From assembly GCA_012517235.1 (NCBI GenBank), contig JAAYVI010000029.1, positions 17,831 through 81,830 of the forward strand: 64,000 nt of DNA, read 5' to 3'. The stretch is from Elusimicrobiota bacterium. Its GTDB lineage: Bacteria > Elusimicrobiota > Elusimicrobia > Elusimicrobiales > UBA9959. Below are positions 34,127 to 42,771 of this stretch, in pieces. Within the stretch, counting starts at the first letter, position 1, and every line of letters begins with the position of its first letter. Below the pieces are notes generated by a model. The model was not told the DNA's origin. It did not search any database and saw only the letters and a program-made list of their open reading frames with translations. The translations under genes were made by a program, and so were the position numbers.

Positions 34127-35496
34127 AAATAAACTTTGAAAAAATAGGTAAAAAATATTTTTTATCTTCGGAAGACGGAGATTATATTCTATTGTCTAAA
34201 AAAGAATTTTCCGATTTTAAGAAAAAAGAGTCGATTATAATCAAAAAAGGAAAGCGTTTAATAGAGGAAAAACAAGCTTTGGCTTTTTGCGAAAACTATA
34301 ATTCTTTAAAAAAATATTCTTTCTCTCCCGCGAGCCTTCATATAGTCGTTTTGACTCATAAATGTAATCATGCCTGCGTTTACTGCAGAGCTTCGAAATT
34401 CGGCGAATCGAATAAGCCCGCCATGGACGAAAAGACGGCCGAAAAAACTGCCGATTTTATACTTTCTACTCCTTCGAAAAATATTACGGTAGAGTTTCAA
34501 GGAGGAGAAGCTTTTTTAAATTGGGATATTCTGGTAAAGTCGGTAAATTTCCTTAAAAAGAAAAATATTAAGGCAAAAAAAGACTTGGAAATATCGGTCG
34601 TTACCAACTTATCTCTGGCGGATGAAAAAAAACTTCTTTTTCTCGAAAAGGAAGGCGTTTCCGTATGTACTTCTTTGGACGGTCCAGCCGAAATTCACGA
34701 TAAAAACAGACTTTATTTTTCCGGTTCTTCTTACGCTTTAACCGAAAAATGGCTTAAATTCTTAAACGAAAGAGCTTCAAAAAAATCTTACGCCAAAGAC
34801 TCTTTGCCTTCGGCTTTGATGACTACCACGCGGTTTTCTTTAAATAATCATAAAGAAATAATAGACTGCTACGAAAAACTTAAATTGGGCGGTATTTTTT
34901 TGCGTCCTCTTTCGCCCATAGGATATGCGAAAAATGTTTGGGATAAAATAGGATACGAACCTCGCGATTTTTTGAAATTTTACGAAAAAGCCTTGGATTA
35001 TATCCTCGAAAAAAATTTGAAAGGAATAAAATTTATAGAAAGAAATGCGGCGATAAAACTAAATAAAATACTTTTTTCTCAAGATCCGAATTTTTTGGAT
35101 TTAAGAAGCCCTTGCGGAGCAGCCCTGGGTCAGTTGGCTTATGACTGCGACGGTTCGATATATACTTGCGACGAAGGCAGGATGACGGCTTCGGCCGGCG
35201 ACGATTTTTTTAAGGTCGGCAATGTTTTTAATTCTTCTTATAAAGAAGTTTTGAATTCTCCGGCCGCAAAGATATGTTCAATTTGTTCGTGTCTTGAAAA
35301 CCAGCCTTCTTGCTTTAGATGCCCTTTTAAGCAATGGTGCGGAGTTTGCCCGGTTCATAATTATGAAACTTCCAAAAGTCCCTGGGGCAATAAAGGATTT
35401 TCCGGCTGGTGCGAAATCGAAAAAGGTATTTTTAAAATTTTAATAGAAAGAATAGAAAATAAAAAATATTTGCGCGTCTTTCGGGGATGGTTTTAA
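34123..35496 (+). CDS. HxsB-like radical SAM/SPASM protein
   Basis: 457 residues, full-length HxsB architecture: N-terminal domain (1-68), core C81/C85/C88 ('KCNHACVYCRA'), 'FQGGEAF', SPASM motifs 'PCGAALGQLAYDCDG', 'YTCDEGRMTAS', 'CFRCPFKQWCGVCP' and 'WCEIEKGI'. All auxiliary cysteines are present, in contrast to the degenerate copy at 22448. The 'GGEP' motif has Ala in place of Pro. No H-x-S precursor is seen in this operon, so its substrate may be HxsA from the first island, or a protein elsewhere in the genome. Confidence 0.85.
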   Translation: MKINFEKIGKKYFLSSEDGDYILLSKKEFSDFKKKESIIIKKGKRLIEEKQALAFCENYNSLKKYSFSPASLHIVVLTHKCNHACVYCRASKFGESNKPAMDEKTAEKTADFILSTPSKNITVEFQGGEAFLNWDILVKSVNFLKKKNIKAKKDLEISVVTNLSLADEKKLLFLEKEGVSVCTSLDGPAEIHDKNRLYFSGSSYALTEKWLKFLNERASKKSYAKDSLPSALMTTTRFSLNNHKEIIDCYEKLKLGGIFLRPLSPIGYAKNVWDKIGYEPRDFLKFYEKALDYILEKNLKGIKFIERNAAIKLNKILFSQDPNFLDLRSPCGAALGQLAYDCDGSIYTCDEGRMTASAGDDFFKVGNVFNSSYKEVLNSPAAKICSICSCLENQPSCFRCPFKQWCGVCPVHNYETSKSPWGNKGFSGWCEIEKGIFKILIERIENKKYLRVFRGWF

Positions 35497-36383
35497 TGCC
35501 GGATATATGCTTTTGGAATAAATGCGACAATAAATGCGTAATGTGTACAAACCCTCCCGAGTTTTCAAGATCTTCTCCTTTGGGAAATTACGATATAAAA
35601 ACTCAAATAGAAAAACTTGAGGCTTATCTTTCGGGAGTCAAAGACACTTATTATTCCAACAGGCAAAGACACGATTATATAAATATAACGGGGGGAGAAC
35701 CCACCATACATCCCGATTTTTTCCCTTTGCTTTACGCTTTGAGAAAACGCTTGCCGGAAACTCCGATAACTCTGCTTACAAACGGCCGCAGACTGGGGGA
35801 TAAAAAGTTTTTCGATAAATTTTTAAAAATAGCCAAACAGCCTTTTTCGCTGGGAGTTCCTCTTCATGCCGGAGAAAAAAAACTTTTTGAAAAAATAACT
35901 CAAGTAAAAGGAAGTTTTGAACAAACAATAAAATGCTTGAATAATCTTTATAATTTCTTTCCGGGCAAAGTTCAAATAAGAGTGGTTTTGCATAAGCTTA
36001 ATTTCAGAAAAGCCGGAGAAATAGCGGATTTTGTTTTTAAAAAATGGGGAAAACGTTTTTCTTTGGCTTTTATTCATTATGAGATAGAAGGCATGTCGGA
36101 TATAAATTCAAAAAAAGTAGGATTGAAACTAAAAGAATCGGCTAAGATTCTAAAAGAAAGCCATAAGCATTTAAAAAATTTGAATTTTGAGCTTTATCAT
36201 TATCCTTTATGCGTTTTGGACGCCAATCTTAGAAAATATGCGAAAATAACCTTGCCTGCAGAAGAAAGAGTTTATCCGAAAAAGTGTTTAAAATGTTATT
36301 TGAGAAAAAAATGCTTGGGACTTATGAAGGAGTATTATAAAGTTTACGGAGATAAAGAATTAAGACCGGAGAAAAAGAAATGA
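35487..36383 (+). CDS. Radical SAM protein most like HxsC
   Basis: 298 residues. Core C13/C17/C20 in 'NKCDNKCVMCTNPPE', which is the HxsC-type 'CNxxCxMCxxPP', then 'NITGGEPTIHP', 'LLTNGRRLG', 'GVPLHAG', 'KGSFEQTIKCLNNLY', 'IRVVLHKLN', 'YPLCVLDANLR', and C-terminal 'CLKCYLRKKCLG' with 'GDKELRPE'. The 'TGGEPT', 'LTNGR' and 'GSFxxTixxLxNL' strings occur in that order in HxsC as I remember it. It directly follows the HxsB paralogue (10-base overlap). If one protein here is the functional HxsC, this is the best candidate, although it is 18 kb from hxsA. Confidence 0.78.
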   Translation: MVLMPDICFWNKCDNKCVMCTNPPEFSRSSPLGNYDIKTQIEKLEAYLSGVKDTYYSNRQRHDYINITGGEPTIHPDFFPLLYALRKRLPETPITLLTNGRRLGDKKFFDKFLKIAKQPFSLGVPLHAGEKKLFEKITQVKGSFEQTIKCLNNLYNFFPGKVQIRVVLHKLNFRKAGEIADFVFKKWGKRFSLAFIHYEIEGMSDINSKKVGLKLKESAKILKESHKHLKNLNFELYHYPLCVLDANLRKYAKITLPAEERVYPKKCLKCYLRKKCLGLMKEYYKVYGDKELRPEKKK

Positions 36384-37558
36384 GCGTTTTGTCGGCTTTG
36401 GAGATTTCGGCTTTGATTTTCTTTATGGTATGGGGTTTTTTTATTTCTTCTCAAGATCTTAAAACATGCAAAGTTTCCAATAAAAAAATAGTTTTGGGAT
36501 TATATGTTTTTTTAATTTTAATTTCGGCTCAAATATTAAATACCGTTTTAGGCAATATGGGCCGTACGGAAATTTATTTGGATAAAATATATTTTTATTA
36601 TTTGGCTTTAAATTCCGCTTTGGCGGTTATGGGCGGTATGGTTTTGTGGTACGGAGAAATTTGGCCGGCCGGCGACGCGAAATTTTATATGATATCCGTT
36701 TCCATTATGCCTTTGGCTTTGCCCGAAGCGGCCGGTTTTCCTAAATATCTTTGGATTTCTGTTATGATAAACACCTTTGTGGCGGCAGGAATTTACGCGG
36801 TGGCGAGATTTTTTTATGAAAGCTATAAGATGAAGATAAGCGGAGACAATGACGCTTTTAAGGAAATTAGAGATTTTAGGGAAAAAATAAAAAGCTTTTT
36901 TTCCGAGAATTCCGGAAAAACTGCGGCCAAAAAAATCATTCATATTTTCTTTAGCTTAGGCGTAATATTTCTGGCCAAGCAGGTCGCCAATATGTACTTG
37001 ATGGCGGCCATAGGCAGGAGCTTTTCAAAAGCCTATATAATATATTTCCTGCTTTTTTTCGGCTGGGAAAAAGCGGGTAAAATATTCGAAAAAAAATCGT
37101 GGAAGATGATAATGATAATTTTATATGTTTCTTATTTTGTTTTAGGTTCTTTGTTTTTTAGACAGGAAATGCTTGCTCATTTATATAAGGCATTGTCAAA
37201 TGTGCTCAAATTTAGCGTCATATTGACATTGGGACGTTTTGTTTTGGAATATTTGGTGGAAAAGAAAAATTCTTATTGGGTTTCTTCCTCGGAAGTTAAA
37301 GAAGGAATGGTGCTTTCTTCTTCTTCGATTAAAAGTTTGAGAAGCGATAAAGAAATATCCGTTTTTTTTGACGATTATTATAAAGACGGCATAGACAAAG
37401 AACAGGCGGAAAAACTTTCTTACTGGCTTTTAAAGATAGACGGAGGAAAAGGTAAAATAGAAATGGTTAAAGGATATCCTTTTGCTTTATGGATTTATGT
37501 CGGATGTCTTTTTATTCTTATTTTTAACAAAAGTATTCTTTCTTTTTTAAAACTATGA
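36380..37558 (+). CDS. Prepilin peptidase-like (A24) membrane protein with C-terminal extension
   Basis: 392 residues with about eight membrane segments. The first Asp is in 'SSQDLKTCKVSNKKIVLG' (D26), the second in 'WPAGDAKFYMI' (D99); these correspond to the two catalytic aspartates of A24 prepilin peptidases (xGD with Ala/Lys after it). The family is usually 160-260 residues; here a further 230 residues add a second membrane block and a cytoplasmic tail (about 305-370). It is embedded between radical SAM genes by ATGA overlaps on each side. It could cleave pilin-like leaders of modified substrates in the inner membrane. That role is inference. Confidence 0.65.
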   Translation: MSVLSALEISALIFFMVWGFFISSQDLKTCKVSNKKIVLGLYVFLILISAQILNTVLGNMGRTEIYLDKIYFYYLALNSALAVMGGMVLWYGEIWPAGDAKFYMISVSIMPLALPEAAGFPKYLWISVMINTFVAAGIYAVARFFYESYKMKISGDNDAFKEIRDFREKIKSFFSENSGKTAAKKIIHIFFSLGVIFLAKQVANMYLMAAIGRSFSKAYIIYFLLFFGWEKAGKIFEKKSWKMIMIILYVSYFVLGSLFFRQEMLAHLYKALSNVLKFSVILTLGRFVLEYLVEKKNSYWVSSSEVKEGMVLSSSSIKSLRSDKEISVFFDDYYKDGIDKEQAEKLSYWLLKIDGGKGKIEMVKGYPFALWIYVGCLFILIFNKSILSFLKL

Positions 37559-38496
37559 AAAAGAATAAACAAGAAAAAAGACGCAAACTGGTTATTTTTA
37601 CCGGATATGCCTGTAATAATAATTGTGTTTTTTGCATTAATGCCGACAAAAGAAAAATAAGGCCTAAAACGACTCAGGAAATATTGAGAGAAATTTACGC
37701 CTGTTCTAAAAAAGGAGTGGAAATATTGGAGCTGATAGGCGGAGAGACTACCATAAGAGACGACTTTTTTTCTCTTTTGGCGGCCGCCAAAAAAATCGGC
37801 ATAAAAGAAACGATAATAGCGACAAACGGGAGGATGTTTTCCGATTTGTCTTTTACAAAAAAAGCTTTGGAATCGGGATTGGGCGCTGTCATTTTTTCCG
37901 TACACGGAAGCGATAAAAAAATTCACGATATGCTTACCTGCGTTCCCGGTTCTTTTTTTCAGCTTAAAAAAGGAATAGAAAATTTTAAAAAATTAGGATT
38001 TTCTAAAGTGAACGGAAATACTACCGTTGTAAAACAGAATATGCGCGACTTGCCCAAAATAGCCGATTTTTATGTTTCAAAGGGGATAAGAAACGTAGAA
38101 TATATATTCGTAGATCCCAATTACGGCGGGGCAAAAAATAATTTTGACAAATATGTGCCTAAGATTTCCGCGGCGTCGGTTTTTATGAAAAAAGCCATAG
38201 ACATAGGATTGAAAGCGGGATATGATCAATGGAAAGCGAGATATGTGCCTTTATGTCATTTTAGAGGATACTTCGACCATATAAGCGAAATAAACGAAAG
38301 AAAGCTTTTTTTTGTAGAACATTCCGCGCCGGACTTCGTAAATAAAGACGTTTTGACTTCGAGACGCAAAGCTGGAAGAAAAAAAACGAGAAGATGCTTC
38401 GGATGTTCGGTTTACGCCATATGCGAGGGCCTGTGGAAAGAATATTTGGCGGTATACGGGGACGCGGAGCTTAAACCTATTAAAAATGAAAAATAG
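37555..38496 (+). CDS. Radical SAM protein, 'CxxCx5C-EFKP' subfamily (HxsC-like)
   Basis: 313 residues. Core C20/C24/C27 ('ACNNNCVFCINA'), 'LIGGETTIRD' (Thr replaces Pro in GGEP), 'VHGSDKKIHDMLTCVPGSFFQLKKGIENF', central 'VPLCHFRGYFDHI', and C-terminal 'CFGCSVYAICEG' with 'GDAELKPI'. Same subfamily as the products at 18413, 20697, 33224, 35487, 39541 and 40700. It follows the A24-like gene with a four-base overlap and overlaps the next radical SAM gene by 11 bases. Confidence 0.82.
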   Translation: MKKNKQEKRRKLVIFTGYACNNNCVFCINADKRKIRPKTTQEILREIYACSKKGVEILELIGGETTIRDDFFSLLAAAKKIGIKETIIATNGRMFSDLSFTKKALESGLGAVIFSVHGSDKKIHDMLTCVPGSFFQLKKGIENFKKLGFSKVNGNTTVVKQNMRDLPKIADFYVSKGIRNVEYIFVDPNYGGAKNNFDKYVPKISAASVFMKKAIDIGLKAGYDQWKARYVPLCHFRGYFDHISEINERKLFFVEHSAPDFVNKDVLTSRRKAGRKKTRRCFGCSVYAICEGLWKEYLAVYGDAELKPIKNEK

Positions 38497-39544
38497 AAAG
38501 AAAGAATTTCAGCTTGCGGTTTATCCGTGGGGAAACTGCGATATGAGTTGTTCCTACTGTTATTTTAAAGGGAATAACGGAATTTTGGACCCCAAAGATT
38601 TTATATCCGTTTTACTGTTTCTTAAAAAAAAATTATCCGGTTTTTCAAAAATAACCTTCTTGGGCGGAGAACCTACTCTCAAAGAAGATTTATTGATAAA
38701 ATATTTGCAAGCCGCCAAAAAAATAATTCCTTATTGCGATTTTTTTCTTTTTACGAACGGACTTAATTCTTCGCAAAAAATTTTCAAAATCTTAAATATG
38801 TATTCTGTAAACGTAATTTTAAGTTTGGACGGTTTTCAAAGAATAAATATCGTTCAAAGAAAACCTTCCGCAAAAATAAAATATTCTCCTAAAAAAATCG
38901 CGGAAAAGTTTTTAAATTCCGGGCTTAAGTCTTTGGCTTTTTCTCTTACGGTAACTCCCGAAAACGTTCGGTTTCTCTTTTCGAATATCTCAAAATTGTT
39001 TTATATGGGAGCGGGCGCTTTGGGCTGGAATATAGACTATTCTTCCGCTTGGTCCGAAAGATCTTTGTCGGAATTAAAAAAACAGGCGGAGAAAGAAAGG
39101 AAGTTTTATACCGGCCTTTTGAAAAAAAAGACCGCTTATAGAATAATAAACTGCTACGAGCTGATAGAAGAAATAGAAAAAGGCATAAAACCTTCTTGTT
39201 CGACCGTCTCCGTTTTTCCCGACGGCAATTTGTATGCCTGCGATAAGTTTTTTAACGGAGAAAATAACGCCAAAAGAGTATCTCTTCTGTCTCGAAATTC
39301 TTTTTGGAGCGACAGAAAAGCTTTTTTTACCGCGGCGGCAAAGAAAGGATTTCCCGATAGCGGTCTTATTTGCAGGGCAGGAATTTATTTTTATCATAAA
39401 TTTGTAAAATGTCATATCGGAGAGGATTTAAAAAATAAAACGGCCGCTTCCTTAAAAGCGGCGGAGACGGCCGAAAAAGAAAAAATGAAAAGTCTGAAAC
39501 TATTTTTGAAATGCGACTATTTTAGAGAGATTCATTCTTTATGA
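38486..39544 (+). CDS. Radical SAM/SPASM-like protein, distinct subtype
   Basis: 352 residues. Core C18/C22/C25 ('NCDMSCSYCYFKG', the aromatic residue after the third Cys being typical of peptide-modifying SPASM enzymes), 'FLGGEPTLKE', and a SPASM-like 'SCSTVSVFPDGNLYACDKFF'. Unlike the neighbours it lacks the 'CxxCx5C-EFKP' ending; its late Cys are 'GLICRAG', 'VKCHIG', and 'KCDYF'. It therefore belongs to a different branch and probably does a different reaction on the same substrate. Overlaps both neighbours. Confidence 0.8.
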   Translation: MKNRKKEFQLAVYPWGNCDMSCSYCYFKGNNGILDPKDFISVLLFLKKKLSGFSKITFLGGEPTLKEDLLIKYLQAAKKIIPYCDFFLFTNGLNSSQKIFKILNMYSVNVILSLDGFQRINIVQRKPSAKIKYSPKKIAEKFLNSGLKSLAFSLTVTPENVRFLFSNISKLFYMGAGALGWNIDYSSAWSERSLSELKKQAEKERKFYTGLLKKKTAYRIINCYELIEEIEKGIKPSCSTVSVFPDGNLYACDKFFNGENNAKRVSLLSRNSFWSDRKAFFTAAAKKGFPDSGLICRAGIYFYHKFVKCHIGEDLKNKTAASLKAAETAEKEKMKSLKLFLKCDYFREIHSL

Positions 39545-40716
39545 AAGATCAAGGTTCCTGCTACGAAATTCTTTTGAACTATCATTGTAATGCGGCGTGT
39601 TCTTTTTGTTCTCAAGGCAATTTTGACAAATCTCTCAACGCTCCTTTCGAGCTTATAGCGAAGGAAATATATTTGGCTAAAAAGAACGGATTTACGAGAC
39701 TTGGTTTTAGCGGGGGAGAACCCACCGCCGATAAAAATATTTTAAAAGCCGTTAAACTCGCAAAAAGCGTGGGATTTAAATTCATAAGGATACAGACAAA
39801 CGGAATAAGACTTAAAGACTATTCTTTTTGCCGGTCTCTGGCAAAAGCCGGACTTACTTTCTGCAAATTTTCTTTTACCAACGACGATGCCGTGCTTCAC
39901 GATTCTCTTACGGGAGTTTTGGGATCCTGGGCATCCGCTTTTAAAGGTTTGGAAAACATGAAAAGACTTAAAGTAAGACTCGGAAATAATATAGTCATAA
40001 ACCGTTATAATTATAATCGTCTCAAAGACATAATAGAGTATTTTTTGAAAAAAGGTATTTCAAATTTTGTCGTTATCTATCCCATATATACGGGTTCTAT
40101 GTCGAAGAATGCGGCCAAATTGGGCGTTTCTTTGCCCGATTGCGCGCCGTATTTTATGCAAGCGCTTCGCTTTATGTCCTCAATAGATATGGCGGGAGAA
40201 ATTCTATTTTTAAACGTTCCGCCTTGTTTTTTGCCGGGATACGAGAGCAATGCCATAGGAGGCGATAAGTTTAATACTTTGGTAGCCGATCCAGGAGGCG
40301 CGGTTACCGATTTGGATAAAAGCGCCGATTTAAATAAGAAAAAAGGAAAACCTTGCAAAAAATGTTTTCTTAAATCCAAATGTCCCGGAGTCGATGCCGG
40401 TTATCTTAAAGTTTTCGGCTGGAAAGGTTTTAAACCGGCTTTAAAAAGAGAAAAAAATAAAATTAAAGGCGAGAGCGTTTATTATACGGACAATGAAAGA
40501 TGTATGATAGAGATACTTAAAAAGAAAGGACCTTCGACCACTTCGGAAATATTAAAAGAATCTCAAAAAATGGCCATTTGCAAAGATTGTTCGGACGGAA
40601 ATTCGGTCATAGCGGCCGGAGAAAAACTAATAAGGAAAAAAATAGCCGCAAAGGAATTCAAGAAAGGGGTTTATATTTGGCGTCTTACCGGAAAATACGA
40701 TGCTTTTGAGAGTTAA
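39541..40716 (+). CDS. Radical SAM protein ('CxxCx5C-FKP' subfamily) with C-terminal winged-helix-like domain
   Basis: 391 residues. Core C16/C20/C23 ('HCNAACSFCSQG'), 'FSGGEPTADK', central 'PPCFLPGYESN', C-terminal signature 'CKKCFLKSKCPG' and 'GWKGFKPA' at about 280-300. An extra 80 residues follow: 'RCMIEILKKKGPSTTSEILK', 'AAGEKLIRKKIAAKEF', 'KGVYIWRL', arranged like a winged helix, with a CKDC pair inside. No other family member here has it. It may bind the precursor leader, as RRE domains do, or DNA. It overlaps the next gene by 17 bases. Confidence 0.8.
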   Translation: MKDQGSCYEILLNYHCNAACSFCSQGNFDKSLNAPFELIAKEIYLAKKNGFTRLGFSGGEPTADKNILKAVKLAKSVGFKFIRIQTNGIRLKDYSFCRSLAKAGLTFCKFSFTNDDAVLHDSLTGVLGSWASAFKGLENMKRLKVRLGNNIVINRYNYNRLKDIIEYFLKKGISNFVVIYPIYTGSMSKNAAKLGVSLPDCAPYFMQALRFMSSIDMAGEILFLNVPPCFLPGYESNAIGGDKFNTLVADPGGAVTDLDKSADLNKKKGKPCKKCFLKSKCPGVDAGYLKVFGWKGFKPALKREKNKIKGESVYYTDNERCMIEILKKKGPSTTSEILKESQKMAICKDCSDGNSVIAAGEKLIRKKIAAKEFKKGVYIWRLTGKYDAFES

Positions 40717-41551
40717 AAAAAACTGCAATCAAAAATGCGTTTTTTGTTCTTTTGATTCTAAAAAAGAAAACGCTCGATATTCTTTTTCGGCTTTGGCGCA
40801 ATCTTTGCCGGAAGGGAAAGAGCTTATTCAAATATCCGGAGGAGAGCCTCTTCTTTGCGACCCCGTAGAGCTCTTAAAACTATGCGTTTTTCTTTGCAAA
40901 AAAGGAAAAACGATAGAATTTCAAACAAACGCCGTTCTTTTGCCGCAATTATCGGAAAATTATGTTAAGAAACTGGCGGATATAATAAATCTGTCAAAGG
41001 GATATTTTAACATAAACTTCTCCTCCGCCGACGCCGATACCGATTATAAAATAACAAGGACAAAAAACGCTTTTGATTTTAGATTAAAAGCCGTTAAAAA
41101 AATTAAAAAACTTAAAGTTCCGCTAAGACTTACTTTTGTCGTAAATTCTTTAAATTTTACTTCTTTGGAAAAATTTGCGCGTCTTGCCCTGTCTCTTAAA
41201 CCGGATCTCGTTCAGTTTAGTTTTGTTAAAGGACAGGGTTCGGCTTTCGGTAAAAAAAGATTGATACCGCCTTATGAAAAAGTTTCCCCTTATATTATAA
41301 AAGCCATGGAGATTTTAAGCGGTAAAGGAATAAATTTCGAAGCGGATCATATACCGTCGTGTCATCTGGGAAAGTTTTGGAGAAAAAATGTGGATACGCA
41401 AAAAGCTTTGTCAAAAATCAAAGGACCTCATATGTCGGAAAAAAAACATGTCGGGGAATGTCTAAATTGCGAAATTAGGAATTTATGTTTCGGTCCGCGC
41501 AAAGATTATCTGAAAATAAGAAAGTTTAAAAAAGGTAAAATTTTAAAATGA
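40700..41551 (+). CDS. Radical SAM protein, 'CxxCx5C' subfamily, short form
   Basis: 283 residues, shortest of the group. Core C9/C13/C16 ('NCNQKCVFCSFD'), 'ISGGEPLLCD', 'FQTNAVLLP', central 'IPSCHLGKFW', and C-terminal 'CLNCEIRNLCFG'; the 'EFKP' part of the signature has eroded to 'RKFKKGK'. Overlaps its neighbours (17 bases upstream, four downstream). It is the last radical SAM gene before the cysteine desulfurase. Confidence 0.8.
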   Translation: MLLRVKKNCNQKCVFCSFDSKKENARYSFSALAQSLPEGKELIQISGGEPLLCDPVELLKLCVFLCKKGKTIEFQTNAVLLPQLSENYVKKLADIINLSKGYFNINFSSADADTDYKITRTKNAFDFRLKAVKKIKKLKVPLRLTFVVNSLNFTSLEKFARLALSLKPDLVQFSFVKGQGSAFGKKRLIPPYEKVSPYIIKAMEILSGKGINFEADHIPSCHLGKFWRKNVDTQKALSKIKGPHMSEKKHVGECLNCEIRNLCFGPRKDYLKIRKFKKGKILK

Positions 41552-42771
41552 ATAAAGATTTTTTGAAAATTTTCCCGGCGCTGAAAACTAAAATAAAAGG
41601 TAAAAAACTGATTTATTTGGACAGCGCTTGTACCGCCGTTAAAAACGAGCCTTCCGCCGCCGCTCAAAAGAAAAGCCTTTTGGAGTCTGGATATTGCGCG
41701 GGGGCGAGATCTTTTAACGAGGCTTCCTTGTACGCTCAGGAAAAATTTGCGACCGACAGAACTAAAATAGCGCAAAGCTTGAAAGCGAAACCTTCCGAAG
41801 TAGTTTTTGTTTCCGGTACTACCGAAGCGGCGAATATCTTGGCATCTTCCTTTCCTTTTGAAAAAGGAGACGAAATTTTTATTTCGGCCTTGGAGCATAA
41901 TTCCGTATATTTGCCTTTCTGGAGGACGGCTTTGCAAAAGGGATTGAAGCTAAAAATAATACCTATTAAAAATTATAAAGCGGATTTTTCTTTTTTTGCT
42001 TCCAAAATAACCGAAAAAACTAAATTGTTGTGCCTTACGATGGCTTCCAATATTACCGGCGGAATAGAAGATTTTCAAAAATTTTCTTCTTTTGCCAAAG
42101 AAAGAAAAATTAAAGTTTTTTTGGACGCCGCGCAATATGTTTTTTCTCACGGTTTGAATTTTAGCGGGTTACAGGCCGATTTTGCGGCTTTCTCGGGACA
42201 TAAAATATCCGCGCCTTTCGGCACGGGTGTTTTTTTGATAAAGGAAAAAAATTTCGATTTTCTCAAATCTTCAAAATTAGGCGGAGGTACGGTTAAAAAA
42301 ATAGAAAAGACAGGAAACGGTTACCGCCCGGTTCTTCTCGATAATAACTCGTCTTTCGAAGCCGGAATACAAAATTATTCGGGAGCCGCGGCTTTGGCCG
42401 AAACTTTAAAAATTTTGGAAAAAGCGGATTGGACAAACATAAGAAATAAAACCTCTTCTCTTTCCGCTTTTGCCAAACGCAGAATATCTTCCGTTAAGGG
42501 CGTAAAAATATTGGGAGAAGGATTGGAAGAAGGATCTTTGCTTTCTTTTGTTTTCGAAGATAAAAAAATTTCGCCGGCCGACTTTCAGCTTTATCTTTCC
42601 AATTCGTCCGGGTATTCTTTCGCTTTCAGAACGGGCAAAATGTGCGCGGATCTGGCTTGTCTTAATTTGGGCATAGAATCCGCGGTTAGAATATCTTTCG
42701 GTTTTTATAACGAAGAAAAAGAGATAGAATTATTCGCTCAAACTTTGGAAAAATTTATAAAAATGCTATGA
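41548..42771 (+). CDS. Class V aminotransferase fold, cysteine desulfurase (SufS-like)
   Basis: 407 residues. 'LIYLDSACTAVKNEPS' (SufS has 'YLDsAAss'), 'FVSGTTEAANILASSF', 'ALEHNSVYLPFW', PLP-lysine region 'FAAFSGHKISAPFGTGVF', and the reactive-Cys loop 'AFRTGKMCADLACLNLG'. It should remove sulfur from cysteine to feed Fe-S cluster assembly or thiolation. Its place at the end of seven radical SAM genes (four-base overlaps both sides) suggests dedicated Fe-S supply to them, or sulfur transfer to a modified product. No SufU/IscU scaffold lies in the window. A selenocysteine-lyase-type activity cannot be excluded. Confidence 0.8.
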   Translation: MNKDFLKIFPALKTKIKGKKLIYLDSACTAVKNEPSAAAQKKSLLESGYCAGARSFNEASLYAQEKFATDRTKIAQSLKAKPSEVVFVSGTTEAANILASSFPFEKGDEIFISALEHNSVYLPFWRTALQKGLKLKIIPIKNYKADFSFFASKITEKTKLLCLTMASNITGGIEDFQKFSSFAKERKIKVFLDAAQYVFSHGLNFSGLQADFAAFSGHKISAPFGTGVFLIKEKNFDFLKSSKLGGGTVKKIEKTGNGYRPVLLDNNSSFEAGIQNYSGAAALAETLKILEKADWTNIRNKTSSLSAFAKRRISSVKGVKILGEGLEEGSLLSFVFEDKKISPADFQLYLSNSSGYSFAFRTGKMCADLACLNLGIESAVRISFGFYNEEKEIELFAQTLEKFIKML

